Origin: Semisulcospira habei
Taxonomy: Eukaryota; Mollusca; Gastropoda; Semisulcospiridae
Direction: 5' to 3'
DNA: 64,000 bases
Assembly (NCBI GenBank): GCA_036245525.1
Contig: BTPG01000004.1
Span: 228,351,376-228,415,375 of the forward strand
Part shown: piece by piece, positions 22,001-34,000 of the stretch
Numbering within the stretch: position 1 is the stretch's first letter
Layout of the letters: every line of letters starts with the position of its first letter
The notes under the pieces: generated by a model
What the model saw: only the letters and a program-made list of their open reading frames with translations
Told to the model about the DNA's origin: nothing
Database searches by the model: none
Program-made: the position numbers and the translations under genes

Positions 22001-25000
22001 TTGACTATGTACCTGTTGCAGCAGACAGATTAACCGTGATAATTCGAGGGTAGTGCCAGATTAGCTTGGCGCCTGAAGGCGCCAAGCTAATCTGGCACTA
22101 CCCTTGAATTATCAGGCATGGGGATTGTCCTCAGATGCGCGGTTTTCCGCAGAAAATAATTTCACATTCCTCAAAAATTATGCTCAGATTGCACAGATTT
22201 TCATCGCTTGTTTTTTTTTTCCAGGGGGCATGCCCCCGGACCCCCCCTAGTTTCAGCTGATTTTTCCTTTGGCAATTCCCATGCCTGATTATCATGGTCA
22301 GTCAATCTCCTACTGTAGGGACTTAGGCTAATTGGGTTAAGAGGTGATATGAGTCTTTGTTCTGTTTCACAGATTAACTAATAATATATCTGAGTATGTA
22401 AAAACGAAATCACTGCCTGGTTTCGTTTTGTCAGCATTATGGCTCATAGCGCTGTATTCATTCAGACGGAAAGCCTCGACCATGCAAGGGAGACAAATTG
22501 CTCTCGGCAAGAGCCGAAGATCCTCATGAGCCCACACAGTCACTGGGGCTCTTGGGGATCTATGTCTCTTGGAGTTGGATCACGTTCACGTTTTCTCGGC
22601 ATTTGAACACTGACCAGTAATAACCGGTCGCCCTGCGAAGTTCCATTTACCCGGAGACCAGCTCCACGGTACTGGCGACACTGGGGAGTGAAGCCCTTGT
22701 TTCTGACTGGACTCGTTTGCCGATGACAGGTTCAGTCCAACAGTCCTCGTCAAGGCAGCGGGTCGCCACGGGAACACGAATTGGTGTATCTGCTGAAGGC
22801 GCAGCTGGCCGAGGCTCTCAATCTGCAGAATAAGGAGCTGGTCGTGCGGTTAACAGAGGTCATCCGCTGCGTCAAACTTTTCGACTACGATGGGTGAGAG
22901 CACTTGCTTTCTTTGTGATTTTGGGCCTTGTGGCCTGCAGCTGTAAGGTGTGGAATCACAGACGTGCACTTGGGTTGTATCTGAGTGCTTCAAGGTACGC
23001 AAGATCTATATGGATAAATACAAATAAGATAAATACTATCAATATGAATACATTCGAACCCGTTTCAAGCAACCACCTTTTTTTGTAAGAAAAAACTGGA
23101 CTAAGAAGACGGGCGCTCTCTCAGGAGAAGTCTGGAAGGGCAATCAGTGTACCCTGTCATTAAAGACCATCATTTAGGTGGCCATAGGTACAGTCACAGC
23201 CACAGTCACAGCCACAGTCACAGCTACAGTCACAGCTACAGTCACAGCTACAGTCACAGCCACAGTCACAGCCACACTCACAGCTACAGTCACAGCTACA
23301 GTCACAGCTACAGCCACAGCTACAGCCACCTAAATGATGGTCTTTACTAACAGGTGGTCTGTCATAAGCGTGGTCACTCAAGACGGGCTCTGCTGTACTG
23401 CCTCAGACTTTCCAGCTGTGGCATCTGTATGTCCACTTTCATCTTAACCCATTTCACCTCACGGCCACATTCCCCACATTGTGGAGGTGCCGCCTAATGA
23501 TTGTGTGTACCAGTTGCAGGACCGTGATAATTCAAGGGTAGTGCCAGATGAACTTGGTGCCATCAGGCGCCAAGTTAATCTGGCACTACCCTTGGAATTA
23601 TCATCATCGATCCATCTCTTGCTGTGGCGCGTAAGGGCTAACCGTGCCAACAAACTATCACTGGCTAAAAAATACTAGTTACACGGACGTCCATTGCGCG
23701 CGGTGTTGTGTGCGTTTACACCACTTTATGTCTCTTCGAGTTGGATCGCGTTTACGTTTCCTCGGCACTGACAGGGTTAACGGGTAAGCAGTCGCCCTGC
23801 GGAGTTCTATTTACCGGTGACCAGCTCCACAGTACTGGTGACACTGGGGTGGGGGGGGGGGAGCCCTTGTTTCTGACTAGATTCGTTTGCCGATGACAGG
23901 TACAGTAGCGGTTTTAGTCACGATGATATCTGCAGGAATCGTGGCAACTAAAACAGCTACCGGCCCCCAAAGGGTTAACTGGCCTGGGTGTTTTGTTGGC
24001 AGGTGCAAGAAGTTGTTGAAGTCTTTGCGAGAGGAGTACCGCAACAGAGCCGCCTACATTTCCTACCTGGTGCGGTGCCGGCAGGGCCTGCTGGCTGCAC
24101 TGTCACATCTACAGAAAATGCTCAATAGGGTTGAGAGGTGCGTTGTGTGACGACTGACTTTGTGGGAGGAAGGAGGGGGGAGGTGTAAATCATAATGGAT
24201 ACAGCTGCCTTGGGCAAGGCTCACCTCCGTCCTTGTCGCAAGTTGCTACTGAATGCCGATGATTTCAAGATTACTTTATAGTATCAAGTCGTGTAGAACT
24301 GAAGAGAAATTTGAGCACCGTCTTGTGTTTCTTATGCCTTTTCCACACGCCTAGTCAGCTTAAGTCAGTTTGACAAGCAGTTAACACGATTTTGCATTTT
24401 GGAAGTGTTGCTAAAGGCCCCGCTACACATGCCCGGTTTTGAGGCCGATTCCCGATCAGTTTCGAATCGGTAGGTGATCGAGCCAGACTAAAAAAACGTG
24501 TGCATTGCCACACATTTCCCGACTTGTTTAGCCGACCGGTTTGAACCGAAGATCAAAGTCGTACCTGTTCTGCAAAATGGCTGCTAGTTTTGACAGTGAT
24601 GATGATGTGCTTGCATTATCAGCAGTTTTGCATCATATTCGGGAAGAGGCGTGAGAAACATCAGCAACGACGGTGGTACTGATCACAACAGGCGTGTTTC
24701 GCCATTTGCAAACTAAAACGACATGATTTGCGAGATGCGCTCTGATTGGTTGAAGCTTACAACCGGGGCCGATTCGGATCGGAAAAATAGAGCAGGTTCC
24801 GATTCCCAGCCGATTGGGACCGGATCGGATAATTGACGTCATCCAATCGCAATCGGATCGGAATCGGCTTCAAAATCGGGGCACAACCGGCACGTGTGGC
24901 AGGGCCTTTAACGACTATGTACCAGTTGCAGTAGGTGCATTGACCATGATAATTCAAGGGTAGTGCCAGATTAGTTTGGCGCCTGAAGGCGCCAAGCTAA

Positions 25001-28000
25001 TCTGGCACTACCCTTGAGGTCTATCCATCTCCTACTGTAGGGACTCAGGGCTACATGGGTTAATCATACTTATTTATTCTGCAAAGCCAGCACTTCAACC
25101 TACTGTCTGTTTTCAATCTCTTGTCCACACGTGAGCATAGTAGTTGTCAAGTGACGTGATATTGAGACGGCACGTATGTAGCTGGATTCTCCAAGGTCTA
25201 AATTAATCAAAGCTAAATGTGTATGTGGCATTTGGGAACGTGCAGAAGTGTCCTTTGAACAGTTTGTGAAAGTTGTGGGGTTTTGAGAACGAAAGATGAT
25301 CACCGCACTGGGATCTTTTTCTTCAAAAAAAACAATAATTTGGCATTGCACTCAGGAAATTTTGGAGTTGTCCTTTTTAAACTGGAAAATGGACCCTGAT
25401 AAGGCCTCTCTGAAGAACATTGACACGTATCTATTATACCTGCATCTGTGTTTTTCTTATCCTGTGTGACACCGATGTTGACAGTTAACTCGTGTTCTTG
25501 CAGGGACAAAGAGATCATCAGCAAACACATGATCAACGTGTGCGTGCGTCTCTTCATCGAGCGGCACGAACGTCAAGTCATTAATTTCATCTCACAGTTC
25601 CAGAGGCTGGCCATGTCGGACGAAAAGGTGAGAGTTGAATTCTGCCCGTTTTGCTGCGCAACCTTCTGCTGACGCAGTGGCACCTGTTGTGAGCGGCCGG
25701 CTGTTGGGCAAGAAAAATGTGGTCGTTAACTTGTTCACGGTGCACTGCATCATTAGCTGCGTAAGTGTCGTATGGTGTTGCCGCTGGCAACGCCATACGA
25801 CACGCAGCTAATGATGCGGGGCGCCTTGCATGAAGGTAGAAAGGGTGATTGAAGGGTATGGAGTGCCGCTGGCAACGCCATACGCCACTTACGCAGCTAA
25901 TGATGCGGGCGCCTTGCTTGAAGGTAGAAAGGGTGCTTGAAGGGTATGGAGTGCCGCTGGCAACGCCATATGACACGCAGCTAATGATGAGGGGGCGCCT
26001 TGCATGAAGGTAGAAAGGGTGCTTGAAGGGTATAGAGTGCCGCTGGCAACGCTATACAACACTTTTGCAGCTAATGATGCGGGGCGCCTTGCATGAAGGT
26101 AGACATACTTTCACAGCTGATGATGAGGTGTGCCTTGCATGAGGGTAGAAAGGGCCGCTGGCAACGCTATACAACACTTTCGCAGCTAAAAAGTGCTGCT
26201 GGCAACGCTATTCAACACTTTTGCAGCTAATGATGCGGGGCGCCTTGCATGAAGGTAGAAAGGGTGGCTTGAAGGGTAAAAAGTACCGCTGGCAATGCCA
26301 TACTACACTTTTGCAGCTAATGATGCAAGGCGCCTTGCATGAAGGTAGAAAGGGTGCTTGAAGGGTAAAAAGTGCCGCAGGCAACGCCATACTACACTTT
26401 TGCAGCTAATGATGCGAGGCGCCTTGCATGAAGGTAGAAAGGGTGCTAGCAGGGTAAGAAGTGTCGCCTGTCATTAAAGACCATCATTTGGAGACCTAGA
26501 TAACGGTCTAAATGACAGGTATTCATGTGGGTGGTGGACCAACACAGGCACTGCTGCACTTTTGTTTGAGTGATCAGTGATGCAGCTAGGCGTCGGGACA
26601 TCGGTCGTACTCCGATTATAGTCTAAAACGTCTGATTAGTGTAGGAGCCGGTAGGGAAAATGTCCTGTTATAATTGGTCGTACCCTGATATCAGGGCTAA
26701 ATGTCTGATTAGTGTAGGAGCCGGTAGGTCGTATGTCCTGTTATAATCGGTCGTACTCCGATTGTAGTCTAAAACGTCTGATTAGTGTAGGAGCCAGTAG
26801 GGAAAATGTCCTGTTATAATCGGTCGTACTCCGATTGTAGTCTAAAACGTCTGATTAGTGTAGGAGCCAGTAGGGAAAATGTCCTGTTATAATTGGTCGT
26901 ACCCTGATATCAGGGCTAAATGTCTGATTAGTGTAGGAGCCGGTAGGTCGTATGTCCTGTTATAATCGGTCGTACTCCGATTATAGTCTAAAACGTCTGA
27001 TTAGTGTAGGAGCCAGTAGGGAAAATGTCCTGTTATAATTGGTCGTACCCTGATATCAGGGCTAAATGTCTGATTAGTGTAGGAGCCGGTAGGTCGTATG
27101 TCCTGTTATAATCGGTCGTACTCCGATTGTAGTCTAAAACGTCTGATTAGTGTAGGAGCCAGTAGGGAAAATGTCCTGTTATAATCGGTCGTACTCCGAT
27201 TGTAGTCTAAAACGTCTGATTAGTGTAGGAGCCAGTAGGGAAAATATCCTGTTATAATTGGTCGTACCCTGATATCAGGGCTAAATGTCTGATTAGTGTA
27301 GGAGCCGGTAGGTCGTATGTCCTGTTATAATCGGTCGTACTCCGATTATAGTCTAAAACGTCTGATTAGTGTAGGAGCCAGTAGGGAAAATGTCCTGTTA
27401 TAATTGGTCGTACCCTGATATCAGGGCTAAATGTCTGATTAGTGTAGGAGCCGGTAGGTCGTATGTCCTGTTATAATCGGTCGTACTCCGATTATAGTCT
27501 AAAACGTCTGATTAGTGTAGGAGCCAGTAGGGAAAATGTCCTGTTATAATTGGTCGTACCCTGATATCAGGGCTAAATGTCTGATTAGTGTAGGAGCCGG
27601 TAGGTCGTATGTCCTGTTATAATCGGTCGTACTCCGATTATAGGTCTAAAACGTCTGATTAGTGTAGGAGCCAGTAGGGAAAATGTCCTGTTATAATTGG
27701 TCGTACCCTGATATCAGGGCTAAATGTCTGATTAGTGTAGGAGCCGGTAGGTCGTATGTCCTGTTATAATCGGTCGTACTCCGATTATAGTCTAAAACGT
27801 CTGATTAGTGTAGGAGCCAGTAGGGAAAATGTCCTGTTATAATTGGTCGTACCCTGATATCAGGGCTAAATGTCTGATTAGTGTAGGAGCCGGTAGGTCG
27901 TATGTCCTGTTATAATCGGTCGTACTCCGATTATAGTCTAAAACGTCTGATTAGTGTAGGAGCCAGTAGGGAAAATGTCCTGTTATAATTGGTCGTACCC

Positions 28001-31000
28001 TGATATCAGGGCTAAATGTCTGATTAGTGTAGGAGCCGGTAGGTCGTATGTCCTGTTATAATCGGTCGTACTCCGATTATAGTCTAAAACGTCTGATTAG
28101 TGTAGGAGCCGGTAGGGAAAATGTCCTGTTATAATTGGTCGTACCCTGATATCAGGGCTAAATGTCTGATTAGTGTAGGAGCCGGTAGGTCGTATGTCCT
28201 GTTATAATCGGTCGTACTCCGATTGTAGTCTAAAACGTCTGATTAGTGTAGGAGCCAGTAGGGAAAATGTCCTGTTATAATCGGTCGTACTCCGATTGTA
28301 GTCTAAAACGTCTGATTAGTGTAGGAGCCAGTAGGGAAAATGTCCTGTTATAATTGGTCGTACCCTGATATCAGGGCTAAATGTCTGATTAGTGTAGGAG
28401 CCGGTAGGTCGTATGTCCTGTTATAATCGGTCGTACTCCGATTATAGTCTAAAACGTCTGATTAGTGTAGGAGCCAGTAGGGAAAATGTCCTGTTATAAT
28501 TGGTCGTACCCTGATATCAGGGCTAAATGTCTGATTAGTGTAGGAGCCGGTAGGTCGTATGTCCTGTTATAATCGGTCGTACTCCGATTATAGTCTAAAA
28601 CGTCTGATTAGTGTAGGAGCCAGTAGGGAAAATGTCCTGTTATAATCGGTCGTACTCCGATTGTAGTCTAAAACGTCTGATTAGTGTAGGAGCCAGTAGG
28701 GAAAATATCCTGTTATAATTGGTCGTACCCTGATATCAGGGCTAAATGTCTGATTAGTGTAGGAGCCGGTAGGTCGTATGTCCTGTTATAATCGGTCGTA
28801 CTCCGATTATAGTCTAAAACGTCTGATTAGTGTAGGAGCCAGTAGGGAAAATGTCCTGTTATAATTGGTCGTACCCTGATATCAGGGCTAAATGTCTGAT
28901 TAGTGTAGGAGCCGGTAGGTCGTATGTCCTGTTATAATCGGTCGTACTCCGATTATAGTCTAAAACGTCTGATTAGTGTAGGAGCCAGTAGGGAAAATGT
29001 CCTGTTATAATTGGTCGTACCCTGATATCAGGGCTAAATGTCTGATTAGTGTAGGAGCCGGTAGGTCGTATGTCCTGTTATAATCGGTCGTACTCCGATT
29101 ATAGTCTAAAACGTCTGATTAGTGTAGGAGCCAGTAGGGAAAATGTCCTGTTATAATTGGTCGTACCCTGATATCAGGGCTAAATGTCTGATTAGTGTAG
29201 GAGCCGGTAGGTCGTATGTCCTGTTATAATCGGTCGTACTCCGATTATAGTCTAAAACGTCTGATTAGTGTAGGAGCCAGTAGGGAAAATGTCCTGTTAT
29301 AATTGGTCGTACCCTGATATCAGGGCTAAATGTCTGATTAGTGTAGGAGCCGGTAGGTCGTATGTCCTGTTATAATCGGTCGTACTCCGATTATAGTCTA
29401 AAACGTCTGATTAGTGTAGGAGCCAGTAGGGAAAATGTCCTGTTATAATTGGTCGTACCCTGATATCAGGGCTAAATGTCTGATTAGTGTAGGAGCCGGT
29501 AGGTCGTATGTCCTGTTATAATCGGTCGTACTCCGATTATAGTCTAAAACGTCTGATTAGTGTAGGAGCCAGTAGGGAAAATGTCCTGTTATAATTGGTC
29601 GTACCCTGATATCAGGGCTAAATGTCTGATTAGTGTAGGAGCCGGTAGGTCGTATGTCCTGTTATAATCGGTCGTACTCCGATTATAGTCTAAAACGTCT
29701 GATTAGTGTAGGAGCCAGTAGGGAAAATGTCCTGTTATAATTGGTCGTACCCTGATATCAGGGCTAAATGTCTGATTAGTGTAGGAGCCGGTAGGTCGTA
29801 TGTCCTGTTATAATCGGTCGTACTCCGATTATAGGTCTAAAACGTCTGATTAGTGTAGGAGCCAGTAGGGAAAATGTCCTGTTATAATTGGTCGTACCCT
29901 GATATCAGGGCTAAATGTCTGATTAGTGTAGGAGCCGGTAGGTCGTATGTCCTGTTATAATCGGTCGTACTCCGATTATAGTCTAAAACGTCTGATTAGT
30001 GTAGGAGCCAGTAGGGAAAATGTCCTGTTATAATTGGTCGTACCCTGATATCAGGGCTAAATGTCTGATTAGTGTAGGAGCCGGTAGGTCGTATGTCCTG
30101 TTATAATCGGTCGTACTCCGATTATAGGTCTAAAACGTCTGATTAGTGTAGGAGCCAGTAGGGAAAATGTCCTGTTATAATTGGTCGTACCCTGATATCA
30201 GGGCTAAATGTCTGATTAGTGTAGGAGCCGGTAGGTCGTATGTCCTGTTATAATCGGTCGTACTCCGATTATAGGTCTAAAACGTCTGATTAGTGTAGGA
30301 GCCAGTAGGGAAAATGTCCTGTTATAATTGGTCGTACCCTGATATCAGGGCTAAATGTCTGATTAGTGTAGGAGCCGGTAGGTCGTATGTCCTGTTATAA
30401 TCGGTCGTACTCCGATTATAGTCTAAAACGTCTGATTAGTGTAGGAGCCGGTAGGGAAAATGTCCTGTTATAATTGGTCGTACCCTGATATCAGGGCTAA
30501 ATGTCTGATTAGTGTAGGAGCCGGTAGGTCGTATGTCCTGTTATAATCGGTCGTACTCCGATTATAGTCTAAAACGTCTGATTAGTGTAGGAGCCGGTAG
30601 GGAAAATGTCCTGTTATAATTGGTCGTACCCTGATATCAGGGCTAAATGTCTGATTAGTGTAGGAGCCGGTAGGTCGTATGTCCTGTTATAATCGGTCGT
30701 ACTCCGATTGTAGTCTAAAACGTCTGATTAGTGTAGGAGCCAGTAGGGAAAATGTCCTGTTATAATTGGTCGTACTCCGATTGTAGTCTAAAACGTCTGA
30801 TTAGTGTAGGAGCCAGTAGGGAAAATGTCCTGTTATAATTGGTCGTACCCTGATATCAGGGCTAAATGTCTGATTAGTGTAGGAGCCGGTAGGTCGTATG
30901 TCCTGTTATAATCGGTCGTACTCCGATTATAGTCTAAAACGTCTGATTAGTGTAGGAGCCAGTAGGGAAAATGTCCTGTTATAATTGGTCGTACCCTGAT

Positions 31001-34000
31001 ATCAGGGCTAAATGTCTGATTAGTGTAGGAGCCGGTAGGTCGTATGTCCTGTTATAATCGGTCGTACTCCGATTGTAGTCTAAAACGTCTGATTAGTGTA
31101 GGAGCCAGTAGGGAAAATGTCCTGTTATAATCGGTCGTACTCCGATTATAGGTCTAAAACGTCTGATTAGTGTAGGAGCCAGTAGGGAAAATGTCCTGTT
31201 ATAATTGGTCGTACCCTGATATCAGGGCTAAATGTCTGATTAGTGTAGGAGCCGGTAGGTCGTATGTCCTGTTATAATCGGTCGTACTCCGATTGTAGTC
31301 TAAAACGTCTGATTAGTGTAGGAGCCAGTAGGGAAAATGTCCTGTTATAATTGGTCGTACCCTGATATCAGGGCTAAATGTCGGATTAGTGTAGGAGCCG
31401 GTAGGGAAAATGTCCTGTTATAATTGGTCGTACCCTGATATCAGGGCTAAATGTCTGATTAGTGTAGGAGCCAGTAGGTCGTATGTCCTGTTATAATCGG
31501 TCGTACTCCGATTGTAGTCTAAAACGTCTGATTAGTGTAGGAGCCAGTAGGGAAAATGTCCTGTTATAATTGGTCGTACCCTGATATCAGGGCTAAATGT
31601 CTGATTAGTGTAGGAGCCGGTAGGTCGTATGTCCTGTTATAATCGGTCGTACTCCGATTGTAGTCTAAAACGTCTGATTAGTGTAGGAGCCAGTAGGGAA
31701 AATGTCCTGTTATAATTGGTCGTACTCCGATTGTAGTCTGAAACGTCTGATTAGTGTAGGAGCCAGTAGGGAAAATGTCCTGTTATAATTGGTCGTACTC
31801 CGATTGTAGTCTAAAACGTCTGATTAGTGTAGGAGCCAGTAGGGAAAATGTCCTGTTATAATTGGTCGTACCCTGATATCAGGGCTAAATGTCTGATTAG
31901 TGTAGGAGCCGGTAGGTCGTATGTCCTGTTATAATCGGTCGTACTCCGATTGTAGTCTAAAACGTCTGATTAGTGTAGGAGCCAGTAGGGAAAATGTCCT
32001 GTTATAATTGGTCGTACTCCGATTGTAGTCTAAAACGTCTGATTAGTGTAGGAGCCAGTAGGGAAAATGTCCTGTTATAATTGGTCGTACCCTGATATCA
32101 GGGCTAAATGTCTGATTAGTGTAGGAGCCGGTAGGTCGTATGTCCTGTTATAATCGGTCGTACTCCGATTGTAGTCTAAAACGTCTGATTAGTGTAGGAG
32201 CCAGTAGGGAAAATGTCCTGTTATAATCGGTCGTACTCCGATTGTAGTCTAAAACGTCTGATTAGTGTAGGAGCCAGTAGGGAAAATGTCCTGTTATAAT
32301 TGGTCGTACCCTGATATCAGGGCTAAATGTCTGATTAGTGTAGGAGCCGGTAGGTCGTATGTCCTGTTATAATCGGTCGTACTCCGATTGTAGTCTAAAA
32401 CGTCTGATTAGTGTAGGAGCCAGTAGGGAAAATGTCCTGTTATAATTGGTCGTACCCTGATATCAGGGCTAAATGTCTGATTAGTGTAGGAGCCGGTAGG
32501 TCGTATGTCCTGTTATAATCGGTCGTACTCCGATTGTAGTCTAAAACGTCTGATTAGTGTAGGAGCCAGTAGGGAAAATGTCCTGTTATAATTGGTCGTA
32601 CCCTGATATCAGGGCTAAATGTCTGATTAGTGTAGGAGCCGGTAGGGAAAATGTCCTGTTATAATTGGTCGTACCCTGATATCAGGGCTAAATGTCTGAT
32701 TAGTGTAGGAGCCAGTAGGTCGTATGTCCTGTTATAATCGGTCGTACTCCGATTGTAGTCTAAAACGTCTGATTAGTGTAGGAGCCAGTAGGGAAAATGT
32801 CCTGTTATAATTGGTCGTACCCTGATATCAGGGCTAAATGTCTGATTAGTGTAGGAGCCGGTAGGTCGTATGTCCTGTTATAATCGGTCGTACTCCGATT
32901 GTAGTCTAAAACGTCTGATTAGTGTAGGAGCCAGTAGGGAAAATGTCCTGTTATAATCGGTCGTACCCTGATATCAGGGCTAAATGTCTGATTAGTGTAG
33001 GAGCCGGTAGGTCGTATGTCCTGTTATAATCGGTCGTACTCCGATTGTAGTCTAAAACGTCTGATTAGTGTAGGAGCCAGTAGGGAAAATGTCCTGTTAT
33101 AATTGGTCGTACCCTGATATCAGGGCTAAATGTCTGATTAGTGTAGGAGCCGGTAGGTCGTATGTCCTGTTATAATCGGTCGTACTCCGATTGTAGTCTA
33201 AAACGTCTGATTAGTGTAGGAGCCAGTAGGGAAAATGTCCTGTTATAATTGGTCGTACCCTGATATCAGGGCTAAATGTCTGATTAGTGTAGGAGCCGGT
33301 AGGTCGTATGTCCTGTTATAATCGGTCGTACTCCGATTGTAGTCTAAAACGTCTGATTAGTGTAGGAGCCAGTAGGGAAAATTTCCTGTTATAATTGGTC
33401 GTACCCTGATTGCAGGGCTAAATGTCTGATTAGTGTAGGAGCCGGTAGGTCGTATGTCCTGTTATAATCGGTCGTACTCCGATTGTAGTCTAAAACGTCT
33501 GATTAGTGTAGGAGCCAGTAGGGAAAATTTCCTGTTATAATTGGTCGTACCCTGATATCAGGGCTAAATGTCTGATTAGTGTAGGAGCCGGTAGGTCGTA
33601 TGTCCTGTTATAATCGGTCGTACTCCGATTGTAGTCTAAAACGTCTGATTAGTGTAGGAGCCAGTAGGGAAAATTTCCTGTTATAATTGGTCGTACCCTG
33701 ATTGCAGGGCTAAATGTCTGATTAGTGTAGGAGCCGGTAGGTCGTATGTCCTGTTATAATCGGTCGTACTCCGATTGTAGTCTAAAACGTCTGATTAGTG
33801 TAGGAGCCAGTAGGGAAAATGTCCTGTTATAATCGGTCGTACCCTGATATCAGGGCTAAATGTCTGATTAGTGTAGGAGCCGGTAGGTCGTATGTCCTGT
33901 TATAATCGGTCGTACTCCGATTGTAGTCTAAAACGTCTGATTAGTGTAGGAGCCAGTAGGGAAAATGTCCTGTTATAATTGGTCGTACCCTGATATCAGG

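Noticed and set aside
23187..23330. Ser/His repeat peptide frame
   Set aside because: It is the 12-bp loop repeat of a family C MITE.
26655..26680. TATAAT-like promoter boxes in each satellite unit
   Set aside because: A bacterial -10 motif has no meaning in this context; it arises in every monomer from GTTATAATTGG.
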